Part shown: one piece after another, positions 45,211-56,345 of the stretch
Position numbering within the stretch: the first letter of the stretch is position 1
Layout of the letters: every line of letters starts with the position of its first letter
Origin: Adiantum capillus-veneris
Lineage: Eukaryota > Streptophyta > Polypodiopsida > Polypodiales > Pteridaceae
NCBI GenBank assembly: GCA_014529385.2
Contig: CM043967.1
Coordinates: 81,228,278-81,292,277, forward strand
Direction: 5' to 3'
DNA: 64,000 nt
Translations under genes and position numbers: made by a program
The notes under the pieces: generated by a model
What the model saw: only the letters and a program-made list of their open reading frames with translations
The model's database searches: none
What the model was told of the DNA's origin: nothing

Positions 45211-46515
45211 TTGTTTTTCTTAGGATTAAGATCCCACAGAACTAAGAGGCAGAGGGTGGATCCGGAAATTGTCTGTGGTGAACAGGTGGCAGAAGAGAGA
45301 CCACTTAAGTTGCTGAGAGGATCTTTAAAGAGAGATGTGGACTTTTCTCTTGCTAAAGACACATTTCTTGGAGATGAAGTTGTGGTGACAGAGGAACCCC
45401 CAATGACTTAGAATCTTCAGAATAGGAAGAAGTGTCTGTAATCCAGAAGTTTCAATTGACTAGCACCAAAAAGGAAAACATTGATCTTTCTTCTAATAGT
45501 GAGCCAACTACAAAATGTAAGGAAGAGTTTGAAATTCTTGCACGTGTGGATGAAAGACTTTTTGATTTTGCAGTATCTGTAGGAGCTGCTGAAATGTTCG
45601 ACAAGGTCTCTTCTATCTTCAATGCCCCATTCATTCTGGATGACCTTATAGCCCAGCACAACGATTTCCTCAAGTCTGAAAGAGATAAGTTTGAGCGTGA
45701 GGTCCACAAGGGCAGGGTGATTCTTGCTCACATGGTGGTAGTGCACTTCAGAGATTGTGATTCCACAAGACGGGCGTACAAGAAGTACCATCAACTGCCT
45801 ATTATCTGTAGACCCTCACAATGTCCTATGCACCAATGAGATTGCAAGCTAACTAAAGAGTCCTTTGGGTTACTTCTTTTCTTAAATTCTCTATTTGTTA
45901 GTCTACTGAATGATCCTTTAGAGGTAATGGAGGAGGAGGATCTACCACCCAATGAACAAGATGATGAGGACTTGGGAGTCCAATGAGGTTCCTAAGATTG
46001 AGGAGGATATTAATCTTGAGGCAAAGGCTAAAGAGGTGCAACAAACCAAAATACTTACAGTTAAAACATCTGACATCAAACTACCTTTAGATGTCTCCGG
46101 CTTTAATGAGAAACAAGCCACATTGATGCTTCTTGGACTGCCAGACTTTCAATTTGATGATAGATCTCCATGACATTCAAAGTATATTTTCTTTAATGGA
46201 GGACTTTGCACTTGCTACACTCAAAATTTCAAGAGGGGAGGAGTGGTTTTGTATCTGATGACAGCAGCGATGACAAGGCAATGGAAACTTCTAGTAACCC
46301 GATGGAGTGCCTCAAACTTTGCTTTGACAAGGCCGAAAAGTATAGGGAGACACTCCTAGATGAGGCCACCTTCCAAGCTATTAGAAACAACCTCAAGCCA
46401 TCAACTAGTACTCAGGAAGAGTAGAAGACTGGTTTACACATCCCGCGCAAGGGTCCACGAGGTCAGTGGACCTATGGAATGATGACTTATATATGCAAGA
46501 TGAGAGCTACATGGT

Positions 46516-46556
<41 letters not shown>

Positions 46557-47060
46557 AAAAAAAGAAGAAAAGAAGAAAAAAATCTAGCTGTCATTGTCTT
46601 TCTCTTACTCATACTTTTATTCACAGTCATGGATTGCTGAAAAGGATCTTTCTTTGCCGTTGGACAAGAGAGTATCGTGGAAGGGATGCAGCACTAGGAA
46701 AATACCTTGCCAAACTTCGCTAGGCACCCATACTAGTATTTCACAATGGAATGTCCCAAGAGGGAACTACTGCAACGTTCACCCTCAAGACGCTATCACA
46801 TTTCCTAGGTGGACCAATGCTACCACAGAATGCAAACAAAGTTATCCTTGTTGATAAAATTTTTGCTATAGAATGTTTTGGATACTGTCTGGGGTACACT
46901 GGCGGTCGTGCAGCTTATTATTACACGTACACAACAATGACACTCACTTTGGGGAAACAAAACCCAAATGAACTATTAGATTATGAAAAACATTTAATGA
47001 TCCGATACAAGGGTAATGTGCCAAAAGATAGCCACTACCTGTCATCAAATTGAGAGACTT
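45211..47060 (+). pseudogene. unrecognised decayed plus-strand gene
   Basis: Reading pieces with protein-like composition follow one another: RSHRTKRQRVDPEIVCGEQ (after TTTTTCTTAG at about 45221), FEILARVDERLFDFAVSVG (45432-45839), an acidic part ending EEEDLPPNEQDDEDLG, KTSDIKLPLDVSGFNEKQ (45952-46173), DDSSDDKAMETSSNPMEC, then APILVFHNGMSQEGTTATF and VDKIFAIECFGYCLGYTGG to 47053. Breaks at stops and frame changes, and possibly introns, separate them. A poly-C tract interrupts the region at 46517. No family is recognised; a transposon-borne gene is possible since transposase coding lies immediately beyond on the other strand. Confidence 0.4.
46517..46554. repeat. poly-C tract, 38 bases
   Basis: Uninterrupted run of 38 C followed by an A-rich stretch (AAAAAAAAAGAAGAAAAG). 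It lies in the middle of the decayed gene at 45.2-47.1 kb. Confidence 0.95.
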
Positions 47061-47226
47061 GTGACTTGTATTGTATCTATTTTCTCCTTAGGCATCTCTT
47101 GTACATGTTGTTACCTAAAATCAAAATCTCTTGATCCACCTATGGTTACCATATTGCATTGTCTCTCTCCACTTTCTCTGGCCTTCAAGAGAAAATTCCT
47201 AATTGCTTGTGCTGTTGGGGAACAGT

Positions 47227-49210
47227 CTAATACATGTTTCTGTTGCACAGCTGATGAAGGATTCTGCTATAAAACCATTGTAATAACTCTTTCAAACTAT
47301 TTTCCTTCTCTAGAGAGCCACCATGACATGTGTGTCTGAAATATGCATTCCTGGCCATGTAATGAGACTTTTCCAAGCCTTGGGTGTTCCATATGCCTGG
47401 GTTTCCATACTCTTCAATGAAGTACGGTAAGTGATTGAAAATGATGTGCTGCAAATAAAACAAGTTGTCAGGAATTATAAACAACCTCTTAGCCCTTATC
47501 ATTTGAAAGGGTGCGTTGACAATACCATGTAATGAGTAATTTGAGATTCAATCCATGCTAACCTAAATGCTTTCTTTAGTAGCCGAAGGTTCTCCTTAAA
47601 CTTGTTTAGATCATTTTGTGTCCACTCATATTTGTCACACATGTGAAAGAGCATATCGAAGGAACACCACACATCACCCTTGGCATTGCGAGTTGTGGGT
47701 TCCTGATCCTTCCCTACCATATGGAGATTTTTCCATTGCTGAAACCCAATTTTGCTGACATAAGTGGACTGATATATCCTTCCACGCTTGGTTAGCTTCC
47801 TATCTTTGACACTTGTTGGCTTTGATAAAAAACAACGTGCCTTGACCCCACCAATAGATGGTTTGCAAGGTATATCTTTATCATTGGTTGACCTTTTCCT
47901 GTCCCACTGGATTTTCACATTGCCCCCATGGAGACCCATCTCTGACAAAACTAGTTCAAGCGCTACTACAGAAACCTTCTGTTCTTCTAAGCTCTTGATT
48001 TTCCAAGAAAACCCAATGTACACATATACCAACTTCTCCACAATTTTGCAAAGAGCATGCATTGTACAAATGTGGACATTTACAAGTGGAATGTCTAGAA
48101 TTGGGTGGAAATTGGGATCCTCATTGTGGCGAGTAGGTGCCTTTCTCCACCACTGTACAAATGTGGACATTTACAAGTGGAATTTCTAGAACTAAGTGGA
48201 AATTAGGATCCTCATTGTGGCGAGTAGATGACTTTCTCCACCATTTTGGGTCCATCGTCCGTGCAGGCTCCATACAATACAAGCATGGAGCCTTTACCAT
48301 AGCACCCATTCCACAATTATACATACACTTCAGTGTTTTAAGGTCACCTGCAAGATTCCATTGGACCTGAAAGTCTCCCCTCCCATTGACAACCAACACC
48401 TTTCCATGATTCATTTGTTTGTCAATGACATCAGGGATAGGGGTTTGATGGAATACCCAATATAAAACGTCGTGGTCTTCTTTATTTACCTTCAAGATTA
48501 AATCCACATGAGACGTTAAAGTAAATCTAAATTTAATCTCAAGAGGGCTCACCAAAGATGTACAGAAAGTGGAAATGGAATACCTGAAAAGCACCAAGCC
48601 ACCATATGTTGGTTTTTGATTGAACACTGAAGTATGAAGGATCATCAGTGGGGCATTTTGAAAGAGCCCTATTCATCAATGTTATTGTGACTCGTTCTAG
48701 CTTCTTCTCTTTGAGTATCTCACACTCATCTAGCTTCAAAACAAAATGCAGAACTCCACCTGTTTCTTCAAATGTTATATTGTAGAATTCAACCATTTTA
48801 ATTTGCAACAAAGTGAGGTCCATGAAGATATTGTTGTACTCATCATAGGCTACACTTGCTACTTGAGATCTATAAATACCATCAGTATGAAAGGGACATC
48901 CAATGAAATCTATCTGTGCATGGTTGAGTTGAAGTCTCTCTTTCCAAACACTTGCTGCTATTAGTAGAAGTTTAGACTTGATTCCAGTCTTCACAAAAAT
49001 GGAGGGGATAAATTGCTGAATAGCTGAGTACCCTCTCTTAGTCACACCAAGTGAGTCAAGTGTGCTCTGTATTTCACTTACAGGCACTGCACTCTTTGTA
49101 ATAAAACTGTCAACAACATCCCGTTGCAAAACCTTATACTTTTTGTCATGCATTATATCCTTTGCGAGACCACTTATTATCAAAGGCTTCAACTGCTTTC
49201 CTACATTCAC
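47227..49210 (-). pseudogene. DDE-type transposase core, superfamily unassigned
   Basis: Minus-strand pieces read in order: LDSLGVTKRGYSAIQQFIP, SKLLLIAASVWKERLQLN, VLKLDECEILKEKKLERVTI, IWWLGAFQ (ends CAG|GTATTC), then DFQVQWNLAGDLKTLKCMYN, MVKAPCLYCMEP, NFHPILDIPLVNVHICTMHA, and finally HIIFNHLPYFIEEYG and TQGLEKSHYMARNAYF. GDLK...G...CxxC followed by IPLxxVHxCTLHA and a C-terminal H....QG.EK are the pattern of RNase H-fold transposases with an Asp, an Asp and a Glu in those places. I recall similar wording in several DDE families but cannot name one. Overlapping frames and a 91-bp duplication break it. Confidence 0.55.
48063..48244. repeat. 91-bp tandem duplication inside the transposase
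   Basis: TGTACAAATGTGGACATTTA at 48063 recurs at 48154, and the following text matches with scattered changes to about 48240. The period is not a multiple of three, so it shifts the transposase frame; both copies still encode IPLVNVHICT in different frames. Confidence 0.92.
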
Positions 49211-49816
49211 CTTTGGATCTATATTTTGTTTGTCTGGATATATAGCATGTCTACATAGAAAATATAATAGACATAAGAAAAAACAATGTATAGTTGAAGT
49301 AAACTAAAAGGTTCAAAATCATGACCACAATGCTTGTATTCTTTTCTTGAGACCTCCAGAGCCAACCTTCAAGGTTTCAAGGTTCCGTAGTCTCTTCTTT
49401 CACAGACGAGTACCCAAGCTTGTATCTTTCCTTTGTAAGTTACACACTTTTTCATGCAATATTTGTATTTCTTGTGTGCACTGCAAAAGGTTTTTTTGGT
49501 CCTCACAATGAAAATTAGAAAGTCATATAATCTGATTTTCTTGATGGTGAACCATGCTTTTCTGAATCTCTGATTTTCTAGTTAGAGCTTTGCAGTAGCC
49601 ATGTAAACCATTCTGTCCGTCACCTGCAAAGGTCAATAAAGTAGTTGGATTTACAAATGTAGTGGAGGCATTGGTCATAGGATTCAAATGATAGAGGGAG
49701 CCATTTGTCCATAAATCTATGTGTTTTTCTCCTTCTACTAGGAGCCTTGCTTTATCCCTTTGTGTTACTGTTGTGTTTGTTTTACTTCGCTTGTATAAAG
49801 GATCATATTCAGGGAC

Positions 49817-51428
49817 TCAAATCAACATGTAGATGATATTTATGACGTTTAGTGAGAAGGTTTGAGGTGGTGGATGAAGAAGCCATGAATACACAGTGAA
49901 GAAAATCAAGAAACGAGAGAGTATAGTGCCATTACTCCCTAGACTATCTACTACATACATCGTATGTAAAAGAATTTCCTTCCAATATGACAAGGTGTAA
50001 TCAATATTATTGAAAAGGGACATTCCATCAATCATTACGACCGTTATGACTCTGTAAAAAGAGTCCACTTGGAAGTACACTTTTTGAACGGTTGATGAGG
50101 CCACCTTTACTTTGACCACACCAATTTTCTAGAGAGAGAAGGCAAAAAGTTATATTTTCTTAGAAGGCCCTCCAAATGACCTCCGAAATTCCTTAATGAA
50201 TGCTGTGTATACAAGGGATCTGCGCACTAGAAACACAAGATGTGCAATTTGAGCAATGGTGCACAAACACAAAACCTTGCTCAAAGCTTTTAATGACCAC
50301 GTCATCAAATGGAGTAGATTCATTATGGACAATGGAAACATCGCCAGGGGGAGTTTTCCTAGGTAATGCGCAAGGGAAGACCACGTCATCAAATGGAGTA
50401 GATTCATTATGGACAATGGAAACATTGCCAGGGGGAGTTGTCCTAGGTAATGCGCAAGGGAAGACTGAGGTCCAAAGCCCATCGTCCTTGCTGCAAAATC
50501 ATCAACCTCCAAGATGTCCTGTCATAAACCAATCAAGGTTGAGAAGAAAGACAATGAAGGATTAAAAAAATTACATGAAAATTAGTATAGAGTTTACCTC
50601 TTGCTCCTTGTCGTCCTCCTCCCTGTTTCCCTTTCCATCCAAGTCAATGCTCCCTTGCACTGCACCTACGAGCTTTGGATCATCAAATGGGGGGTTGCAT
50701 AGTGGTATAGGCATCCTAGTGGACTCAACCTTGGCTTGCATGGCTTGGAATTCTTCCTCAGCCACGTGCAACTGCTTTGCTATCAGAACCTTCGCACACA
50801 CAACTGCAATAGTGTCAGCAACAGAGTCCCCAAGTGGCAAGAGCTTGCTTTCAAGGGCATCTGGCGTATTGTCTAAGGAAAATTTGGTGTTTTTGCATAG
50901 CACGCTCAAGCATTCATCCATGTGTAGTCCAAATGATTTCTCCAAATCATGCATAAACACATACTCCTCCCCATTCATTACGACTGAGGAGAAGTGGCTT
51001 ATTTCCACCTCTAGGATAGCCTCATCCGTCGATGGTAGTGGAACTATAGTGTCACTAGGGCCAGCCATGACGATGGATTTCTCTACCCCCTCCTCGAGCC
51101 CTTTGGGGTACTTGAGCATAAGTGTCCGTCCTTCTGCTTCAAGGTTCATGGGGTCAACCACCTGCACCTTGGTGTCCTTGATGGACCCAACCTAAAGGTG
51201 TGGTAGGCGGAGCTCCTCCAAATCAGGTTTCTCGCTCACCAAGAAGATGAATGTTGCCAGCCGAGAAAGGTACTCCACCCCCAACTTGCGCTTCTTAAGC
51301 GTTGACACCTCTGGGGCTTGCTCGTCCAAGAAATGGCCTGTGTCGGTGGCAATTTCTTGAAAGCATCGCAACCGCTTGGAGAATGGGCGATCACCTTTGT
51401 GTATGTAGCACAAAAGATGGCAAGGCAC
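49817..51428 (-). pseudogene. middle ORFs of the minus-strand transposon, unknown
   Basis: Open pieces on the minus strand include 50571-51167 (MQVVDPMNLEAEGRTLMLKY, DTIAVVCAKVLIAKQLHVAE, ending in an acidic NREEDDKEQE), 50150-50512 with a 28-residue internal repeat, 49817-50119 (VKVKVASSTVQKVYFQVDSF) and 51192-51428. They lie between the N-terminal ORFs and the transposase core, on the same strand, so they are probably exons or a second gene of the element. No domain recognised. Confidence 0.4.
50296..50464. repeat. 84-bp in-frame tandem duplication
   Basis: ACCACGTCATCAAATGGAGT at 50296 recurs at 50380, with two base differences in 84. The period equals 28 codons; on the minus strand both copies read SLAHYLG then LAMFPLSIMNLLHLMTW. 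Confidence 0.93.
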
Positions 51429-52018
51429 TCAGATCCCTGCATGTGGGGAGATATATATGGAATATTTTACGATGTGCTCCTCCATGAATGCAAAAATCTC
51501 GACAAATGCATCCATACAGAGGGAAATTGTGGCGTCAAGGTCAAGGAGATGAGTAAAGAAGGTGTGGAGGTCCAACTTCCCTTTGTATTTGGTGTCCTCG
51601 AGGAAGAGGATGAAGCGTGAAAAAGGGGTGGATGTGGGTGCAGATGCAAAGGATGTGGAGGCGTCCATGTCTAGCCTGGGGTGCAGATAGAGAGTGGAGG
51701 AGCTCAAGTGTTGCAAAAGTGAAAGGTAAAAATGAGTTATGCCACCCCCCCCTTTTATAATGGTCCCTTTTTTAAAGACACTTTTCCCAAAAAAAGAAAA
51801 AAAGCACTTTCACCAAAAAATGATCTCTCATCTCAATGTGAGAAACTATATTCAAAGACATGATTTGCCGAAGCAAATCATGTTGATTACATCGGGGATT
51901 GTTTTCAAAATTGCAAAATTTACAAAGCTATAAGAGCGATAGCATAGTTCCATCCATGCCCTAGTCCTCCTCGACCTTCAATTTGTCTTCCATTCTCTTC
52001 CCAATCTATGAATATTCA

Positions 52019-53269
52019 TTACAATACGAATCCAATTATCAACAAGCTATGATTGTATTGAAAATGTGGTGAAAGGATTCTCACCTTGTGACCTTGTAAA
52101 CAAAACTGCACTTGTTGAATGGCCTCAAAACCCATAATAACCAAATGTTCTCGCACATTACTGAGAGTCCAATGCTTGTTCACTTGGACTGCCTCCAAAG
52201 CATTGTTGGGCATCCTCATTGTGATGTCAAAGCTTGCAATAGTGCCATCTACACTCTGTAATGGAGTCCACACTCCAAGCTGGCACATCGAATGATCATA
52301 GTGGAATCATATGTACAAGGAGGCGCTGGATTTTAAATAGCACATCCCAATACCTGAAGCTCCAATCTTACAATGGTAGCGGTCCCCATTGTGCATGCCC
52401 TCCACAAAACCCCACTCCTCTTCTACAAGCCTTCCTAATTCCTCATATTGCACATCTTTACATACATGCATTGTGGTAGTCTCCATAAATCCAAACTCTT
52501 TAAAAAAGTGCACAAAACAATGAATAGGCAAACACCAACTCAAGCCCACAGACCTAGAAGCTTTAGAGTATTTCAATGAGTTTTGGACATCTATTATCAT
52601 CTTTTTCTTGAAATATGCTACCGGCCACAAATCTGGTTGTGGCCACTCCATACTTAATAAGGAAGTTACTTAGATGGGTTCGAGCATTCCAAATTCTTGT
52701 GTAGAAGTAGGCACAATATAGGAGTGAGAATGGAAGAGAATCCTTCTTTGAACCAGTTTGGTTGGGCAAAAGATGTGCGAACATTGTTGCTCCAATATCT
52801 GCATGTATAGCATTGAATGTGCCGGAGCGACTACGTAGTGGCTGCTCCTCCACCAATGTGGATGGAATATGACTATAAATGCATGGAAAATTTGAAGTAT
52901 GAATCCATAATAACATTTCACTGTGATTTCACACCTAGGTTTGTATTCTCAAAACTTGTACTTACAATGTGTTGGAAATCGAGGAGGTTGTTGCAATTGC
53001 ATGCTTGACATTGAGAAATCATGTTGCACAATGGCTACGATCCCCATGTCTTTGCGATTCTTGAAACCAAGCAGCTTTCCTTTCCAATGATGATCCAAGT
53101 TTGCACGATTCCACACACAATGAGGGCTAATAGCAGATGATTGCATGTATACCCTAGCACCTTTTGTGAACTCTTGTGGAACCCACTCATCATCTATACC
53201 TCTTGTGTTGTGGCATGCAAGTGTTGTGACCTCATCCTTTGACTGCCTTTGAGAAGTAGAGCTGGCCAT
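52019..53269 (-). pseudogene. N-terminal ORFs of the minus-strand transposon
   Basis: The first ATG inside the element is at 53269 (MASSTSQRQSKDEVTTLACH), followed by GARVYMQSSAISPHCVWNRA, WKGKLLGFKNRKDMGIVAIV. Further pieces are 52651-52307 (MEWPQPDLWPVAYFKKKMII, YHCKIGASGIGMCYL) and 52288-52019 (MCQLGVWTPLQSVDGTIASF, KHWTLSNVREHLVIMGFE). They are separated by stops or introns. The position just inside the subterminal repeats suits the first exons of the element gene. No domain recognised. Confidence 0.4.
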
Positions 53270-53818
53270 GGTTGAACAAAGAAAATTAGAAGAAGGAGCA
53301 GAACCTTGCTTGTTGCTACAATGTAGGTGGGATAAAGTGATAGAAGAAGGTGGTTAATCCTTGCTTGGTGTGGCAATGGGAGGAGAAGGTGTATAACCCT
53401 TGCTTCGTGTGGCAATGGAAGGTGGTAGGGGAGGAGAGAGGAGCTTCCTTGCTGCAGCAATGGAGATGGTGTAGAGAGAGAGTGTTGGAGTAGAGGGTGA
53501 GTGTGATGGTTGCAACCAAGGAGGGGTTGGAAAAAGGGTTCTAGAGAGAGAAAATCACTTTTTGCCTAAGGACTTCTTTTGGGGGGGCTCTGGATAGTGA
53601 AAGAAGATGTTTCAAAAGTTTTCAAAAAGTTTGAATTTTAGGGGTTTTGGGTGCATGTTTTGACTTTTTGAGGTCAAAAAATGCTTTTTTGACCATAGAA
53701 TAGGTTTAGGGGGGTTTTAAGAAGATAAGGATTGAGTTTTGAAAATTTTGAAAATTTTGGGATTTTTTCTAAACCGGATTAAAAAGGAGGGAAGTTGGAG
53801 GTTCTATATGGCCCAAAC

Positions 53819-53850
<32 letters not shown>

Positions 53851-54012
53851 ACCTTCTCATTAGGTAAGAGGCCATTAAGAAGTGTAAGACTACTTTGTCT
53901 CCGTATATTTTTGAGGGCATAGAGTGTGTCCACCACCCTCTTCTCATTGGTTGGCCTCTAATTAACCTTAATCCTAAAGGGCCCCTAGAGGGTTCATATT
54001 TTTCCTAGTGCA
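53270..54012 (-). mobile_element. subterminal repeats and terminus of the CACTA-like element (copy B)
   Basis: The motif CCTTGCTTGGTGTGGCAATGG and variants occur about five times between 53300 and 53470. The segment ends ATTTTTCCTAGTG at 54012, which on the minus strand is CACTAGGAAAAAT. It aligns with 2680-3492 in the same orientation. A 31-base poly-C tract lies inside. The next base starts hAT transposase coding, so the border is supported by three observations: homology end, CACTA end, and start of foreign coding. Confidence 0.75.
53820..53850. repeat. poly-C tract, 31 bases
   Basis: Present within the terminal segment of copy B; copy A has only about 11 C at 3300-3310. Length of such tracts is unreliable in assemblies. 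Confidence 0.9.
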
Positions 54013-55080
54013 TAGAAGTCATTGACACCTCTTTAAAAGAGAAGAACAATGATTATCTCTAGCAAGGATATATGAGGGTGCCATAGCAAAAGCAGGTAGG
54101 CCAAAGAATGTGACTGCAATTGTCACAGATAATGCATCCAATTACAAGGCTGCAAAAAGGGCTATCCAAGTTAAGTACCCATAAATTACTTTGTGTTGCG
54201 CATACTCTTAATTTGATATTAAAAGACATTTGGAAAATGGTTGTCATAAAACAAACGCTGCTGGATGTAAATCATGTGGTGAAATTTATTAGAGAGCATC
54301 AATTTTTGTATGCTCTTTTTTGAATTAAATCACCCAACAAAACTTTGTAGATATTTTGTGTAACAAGGTTTGCAACCGTATACTATGTTCTTGCCAGCTT
54401 GCAAGAAGTGAAGCCTGCATTGATTGAAATGGATGCCGGTAGAGGATGGGATGCTTGGCTTAGGAAGTATCCTAGCTACCAAAAGGCAGCTACAAGATGT
54501 GTATAGCTTGTGAACTCGCAAGTTTTTTGGCCAAGTCTATTGGTATATGTCAGAGGCATTACGCAAAGTAAGAGAGCATGCTGGATTTGGTGCAAAGGAC
54601 AAAGCTTCCATAATCACAGATGCCAACAAGCGATGGGTGCAATTGCATACGTCGTTGCATGGTGCTGCATTTGTGTTGGATCCCAAATTTCAAATGCACC
54701 AACAATCGGCCAATAAAGAAGTCATGAGTGACTTCAAAACAGTGTGCTCTCTCAACTATTAGGACAAGAGGATGGGAAGACTGCTTTTCATCAGCGAGTT
54801 GATTATGCTACTAGAACTGGCATGTTCCAGGATCCATGGCATTATGTATATGGATACCATTGCACACACAAGTGCGCCTCTATGGTGGAAGGAGTATGGT
54901 GGGGAGAAAGTGGAGTTGCAACACATTGCTCCTAGAGTTCTATCTGTTGCTGCATCAAGTGGACGCTGTGAGAGAAACTGGTCGGCTTTTGACTTTATAC
55001 ATACCAAGAAACGAAACCGGCTTCATCCTAAACGTGCTGCTTATTTGGTTTAATTTTTTTGCAACATGAGACTTATTCAT
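54013..55080 (+). pseudogene. hAT transposase remnant, C-terminal half
   Basis: It begins IEVIDTSLKEKNNDYL directly after the CACTA end, shifts frame to ARIYEGAIAKAG, VTAIVTDNASNYKAAKRAI, then LSTHKLLCVAHTLNLILKDI, MSEALRKVREHAGFGAKDKA, LHGAAFVLDPKFQMH, and the dimerisation region APLWWKEYGG, LQHIAPRVLSVAASSGRCER, NWSAFDFIHTKKRNRLHP. TDNASNYKAA and ERNWS..HTKKRNRL are diagnostic for plant hAT transposases, where the latter is the C-terminal dimerisation domain. Several frameshifts and stops. The N-terminal half is not found to the left of the CACTA-like element. Confidence 0.88.
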
Positions 55081-55314
55081 AAGCCAGTGAACATTGCTTC
55101 AAGAGTAGCACAAAAGCACCATGTTGTTTTTCAAACCCTGAAGCTATAGCTGTGGAATGGGAGATAGCTTCAAAATGTTCTGATATGGATGAAAGAGATG
55201 ATATGATGGTGTGTTTGATGGAGACCAAGATGTATGACTAAAGGCCTATAAGTTTTGCTCACTGTGAGTATGTGAAAATTATGACACATCGCCTTTTTAC
55301 ACTACAAGATGTTC

Positions 55315-55316
<2 letters not shown>

Positions 55317-55400
<84 letters not shown>
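55317..55400. repeat. (CT)n microsatellite
   Basis: About 84 bases of CT repeat after the hAT remnant. Confidence 0.95.
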
Positions 55401-55401
<1 letters not shown>

Positions 55402-55660
55402 GTTACTTTTGCAATAAGAGTCATAATTACAGCTAGATACAATACAATCTAATTTTTTTCATTGAGAATACAAAAATGGACAGCTGAGGGGATAAATGAC
55501 GAGTTGTGATTACAAAAATTATAGCCCTTCGCCAAAATAGATAGGGGTAAAGTGAGCAAAGTGCTCAAGCCAAAGATTGAGTCAGCTCATTGAGTAGTTC
55601 ATCTATTGTTAAGTATGGAGCCTGATTTACCCTTGTAATTTTTTGTGGTAAAAGCGCACA

Positions 55661-56345
55661 TTTGTAAGGCCCCCATTATGAGGAGAGCCAGCGTGCGTGA
55701 AGGAAAATCACTCACCGGAAACCAAAATTTTCACGGACAAGAATCAGGGGCCGGACGGCGGAATATTATGGCCGGACATCGGCCGGAAAGTGGTCAGAAA
55801 ACAACCGGTCGGTTGGCCGGTGGCCGGTAGTCAATGGCCGATGGCCGGTGGTCGAAAGTCAATGGCCGGTGGCCGGTGGCCGAATTCAATGGCCAGTGGC
55901 CAAATTCAAAAGCGGACTTGTCTTCTCAAGGGCGGCCACACATGGGCGGATTGGAGGGTCCGATTTGGAGTTATTCCCACAAGGGCGGCTACACATGGCT
56001 GTCTCTCATAAGAGAGGGCAGCCCTTTTAGCCTATAAAAGGAGGCCATTTCTACACACATTTCATAGTGTGAAGTTGATGCAACAAGGTGAGTGTGAGGT
56101 GGTGAGAGTGAAGCAAGGCGGGAGCTCTATTAAGGGTTTAATCCCTTTGTAAACTAATTCTTCTTTTGAAGTGCTAAAGCCATTGAGTGGCTGCTTTCCC
56201 ATGGACGTAGCCCACATTGGGTGAACCACGTATATCGTGTGTACTCTCTCTCTCTCTCTACTCTATAATCTCTTGTGTGTGAAATCTATCTCTCTCCATT
56301 AAGTAATCTACTAAAAAATCTATTTAGCTACGTCTTATTTCCTAA
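55661..56345 (+). repeat. LTR-like segment, Ty1/copia type (borders uncertain)
   Basis: The segment starts TGTAAGGCCCCC and ends TTTCCTAACA. It has TATAAAAGG at 56033, a leader of about 300 bases, GGACGTAGCCCACATTGGGT and GAACCACGTATATCGTGTGT. The GGACGTAGxxxxxTTGGxxGAACCACGTATA wording is characteristic of the R region of plant Ty1/copia LTRs. No internal domain is adjacent on either side, so it could be a solo LTR. The flanking five bases do not match as a target duplication, so the ends are approximate. It lies at the 3' end of the kinase relic. Confidence 0.55.
55780..55915. repeat. GGCCGGTGG-type minisatellite
   Basis: Short units around TCAATGGCCGGTGGCCGG repeat with variation about nine times. 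It lies in the 5' part of the LTR-like segment. Confidence 0.75.

Larger units (their letters stand above)
46692..54012 (-). mobile_element. DNA transposon with CACTAG end and minus-strand transposase (left border uncertain)
   Basis: The right border is set by the terminal segment shared with 2680-3492, whose end reads CACTAGGAAAAAT on the minus strand. All coding from about 53270 leftwards to 47227 is on that strand, so this is the 5' side. A CACTAGGAAAATA match at 46692 would give a 13-bp inverted repeat and a flank CAG against CAT, but plus-strand coding appears to run through it, so the left border is only a placeholder. The transposase lacks the usual plant CACTA TnpD signature. Confidence 0.5.

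Noticed and set aside
46692-46704. CACTAGGAAAATA as the left end of the 47-54 kb transposon
   Set aside because: The flank CAG does not equal CAT on the other side, and the plus-strand gene fragment seems to read through it (ALGKYLAKL). Used only as a placeholder border.
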